Assembly: GCA_022839525.1 (NCBI GenBank)
Contig: JALHET010000149.1
Location: 1 to 5,565, forward strand
Direction: 5' to 3'
DNA from: Lentisphaerota bacterium
GTDB taxonomy: Bacteria > Verrucomicrobiota > Kiritimatiellia > RFP12 > UBA1067
DNA: 5,565 bases
Under the pieces are notes generated by a model that saw only the letters and a list, made by a program, of their open reading frames with translations, did not search any database and was not told the origin of the DNA. The position numbers were made by a program, and so were the translations under genes. Shown here piece by piece: positions 5,158 through 5,565 of the stretch; position 1 is the first letter of the stretch; each line of letters starts with the position of its first letter.

Positions 5158-5194
5158 AAAAAGAGCAGTTGAATCTTCAACGCTCTTTGGTTTC
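5158..5194 (-). terminator. Hairpin with T5 on the minus strand, likely terminator of the DUF4143 gene (dyad element copy 2)
   Basis: AAAGAGCAGTTGAA (5160-5173) pairs with TTCAACGCTCTTT (5176-5188) with one bulged A. Read on the minus strand the stem ends in TTTTT (5162-5158). It is about 190 nt beyond the minus-strand stop. Homologous to 2176-2213, where the outer stem has decayed. Confidence 0.6.
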
Positions 5195-5214
5195 TGGCAA
5201 GACTCGGTTTTTCT

Positions 5215-5232
5215 CACACGAAGGGCACGAAG
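5215..5232. repeat. 9-nt tandem CACACGAAG/GGCACGAAG
   Basis: Two adjacent units, 7 of 9 identical. Isolated within 5195-5277, where I see nothing else beyond a T6/G5 run. Confidence 0.55.
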
Positions 5233-5277
5233 GTTTTTTGGGGGAGCGAGCATCCTTGCAATCGTCTAAAAACCTGT

Positions 5278-5306
5278 CCCTTTGTCGTCCGCCCCCTTTG
5301 TCGTCC
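5278..5306. repeat. 13-nt direct repeat CCCTTTGTCGTCC
   Basis: Exact copies at 5278-5290 and 5294-5306, period 16 nt, separated by GCC. Confidence 0.75.
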
Positions 5307-5315
5307 TGATTATGA

Positions 5316-5364
5316 AGTTTCATGTTTCATGGTTCCGCTTTCACACTTCAGCGTTCGGCGTTCG
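5316..5364 (-). repeat. Heptamer array after the DUF4143 gene (minus strand, NGAANNN)
   Basis: Read on the minus strand from 5364: CGAACGC twice, TGAAGTG, TGAAAGC, and on to TGAAACA and TGAAACT, seven consecutive units all fitting NGAANNN. It starts 13 nt after that gene's stop. A small GGGC-TTC-GCCC hairpin (5376-5366) lies between and just overlaps into the array. Confidence 0.8.
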
Positions 5365-5377
5365 GGGGCGAAGCCCA

Positions 5378-5565
5378 TCAAGTGCGCAAATGACCCACGG
5401 ATATGACATGGATGCCGTCGGGACGCGTATAACTCGCCTGTCCGCCCGTGACGATGCAAAGCGCGGCAAGATGCCCGAGCCTCCGGTTCGTCAGGCGAGT
5501 GCGCAACTTGCCGAAGTTCACAACGGCCTCCTCAATCGCCTTTTCTCCACCAAGTTTGACTTCAA
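5378..5565 (-). CDS. AAA+ ATPase with DUF4143 domain, C-terminal fragment
   Basis: An open minus-strand frame enters from the right edge and stops at TGA (5380-5378), giving 61 complete codons; too short to show as a long open frame. It starts EVKLGGEKAIEEAVVNFGKL and ends with YTRPDGIHVISVGHLRT. This fits the C-terminus of the widespread AAA_14/DUF4143 ATPase family, where an (I/V)E(V/I)K motif precedes LGG and the chain closes with a Y-x-R-x-DG-(I/V)-x-V-(I/V)-x-(I/V)-G-x-L strand pair. The E-x-K recalls the PD-(D/E)XK fold of that domain. By family the protein has an N-terminal P-loop ATPase domain, outside the window. Cellular role of the family is poorly defined. It converges on the second LRR gene, so is not in its operon. 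Confidence 0.65.
   Translation of the reverse strand, partial: EVKLGGEKAIEEAVVNFGKLRTRLTNRRLGHLAALCIVTGGQASYTRPDGIHVISVGHLRT

Larger units (their letters stand above)
5033..5377. other. 345-nt convergent spacer between the second LRR gene and the DUF4143 gene
   Basis: No gene seen. It contains sense heptamer arrays downstream of each gene, two oppositely acting terminator-like hairpins, and short direct repeats. Several blocks are shared with 2107-2917 but in a different order. Confidence 0.8.

Noticed and set aside
5081..5269. 62-codon plus-strand and 86-codon minus-strand open frames in the convergent spacer
   Set aside because: They run through a strong terminator hairpin and repeat tracts and have no RBS.

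Overview
This window is dominated by two tandem genes for large, secreted, internally repeated proteins of the BspA-like / Treponema-type leucine-rich-repeat (LRR) kind, both on the plus strand. The last 61 codons of a minus-strand gene for an AAA+ ATPase with a DUF4143 C-terminal domain converge on them from the right edge. No tRNA, rRNA, CRISPR array or transposase gene is visible. High-GC coding sequence, C-termini ending in RFFKV / RFYKV, and spacers full of short hairpins and short tandem words suggest a Verrucomicrobiota-type bacterium, perhaps a gut Kiritimatiellae or Lentisphaeria. That placement is an inference from style, not a marker gene.

Layout: (1) 1-2106, 3' part of the first LRR gene. 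It runs off the left edge and holds two complete 915-nt modules plus a C-terminal domain. (2) 2107-2917, an 811-nt spacer holding a 7-nt tandem array, a duplicated octamer/hexamer repeat, eight short hairpins, more heptamer tracts, an AT-rich dyad, a promoter-like site whose spacer is a run of eight C, and a duplicated ribosome-binding site. (3) 2918-5032, the complete second LRR gene with signal peptide, two modules (4 and 7 LRR units) and a C-terminal domain. (4) 5033-5377, a convergent spacer with heptamer arrays on both strands and two opposed terminator-like hairpins. (5) 5378-5565, the minus-strand DUF4143 gene end.

The two LRR proteins share one construction rule. Each module has a 119-residue head, n copies of a 26-residue unit, and a fixed cap, so module length is exactly 149 + 26n residues (n = 6, 6, 4, 7). 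Head and cap lengths are identical in all comparable cases. They are probably paralogous surface or exported binding proteins. Patches of about 99% nucleotide identity beside about 70% identity suggest ongoing recombination between modules.

The most unusual non-coding signal is that all three genes are followed, 8-16 nt after the stop codon and on the sense strand, by a purine-rich array with a strict 7-nt period but different base words. Further 7-nt-phase tracts lie elsewhere in both spacers.
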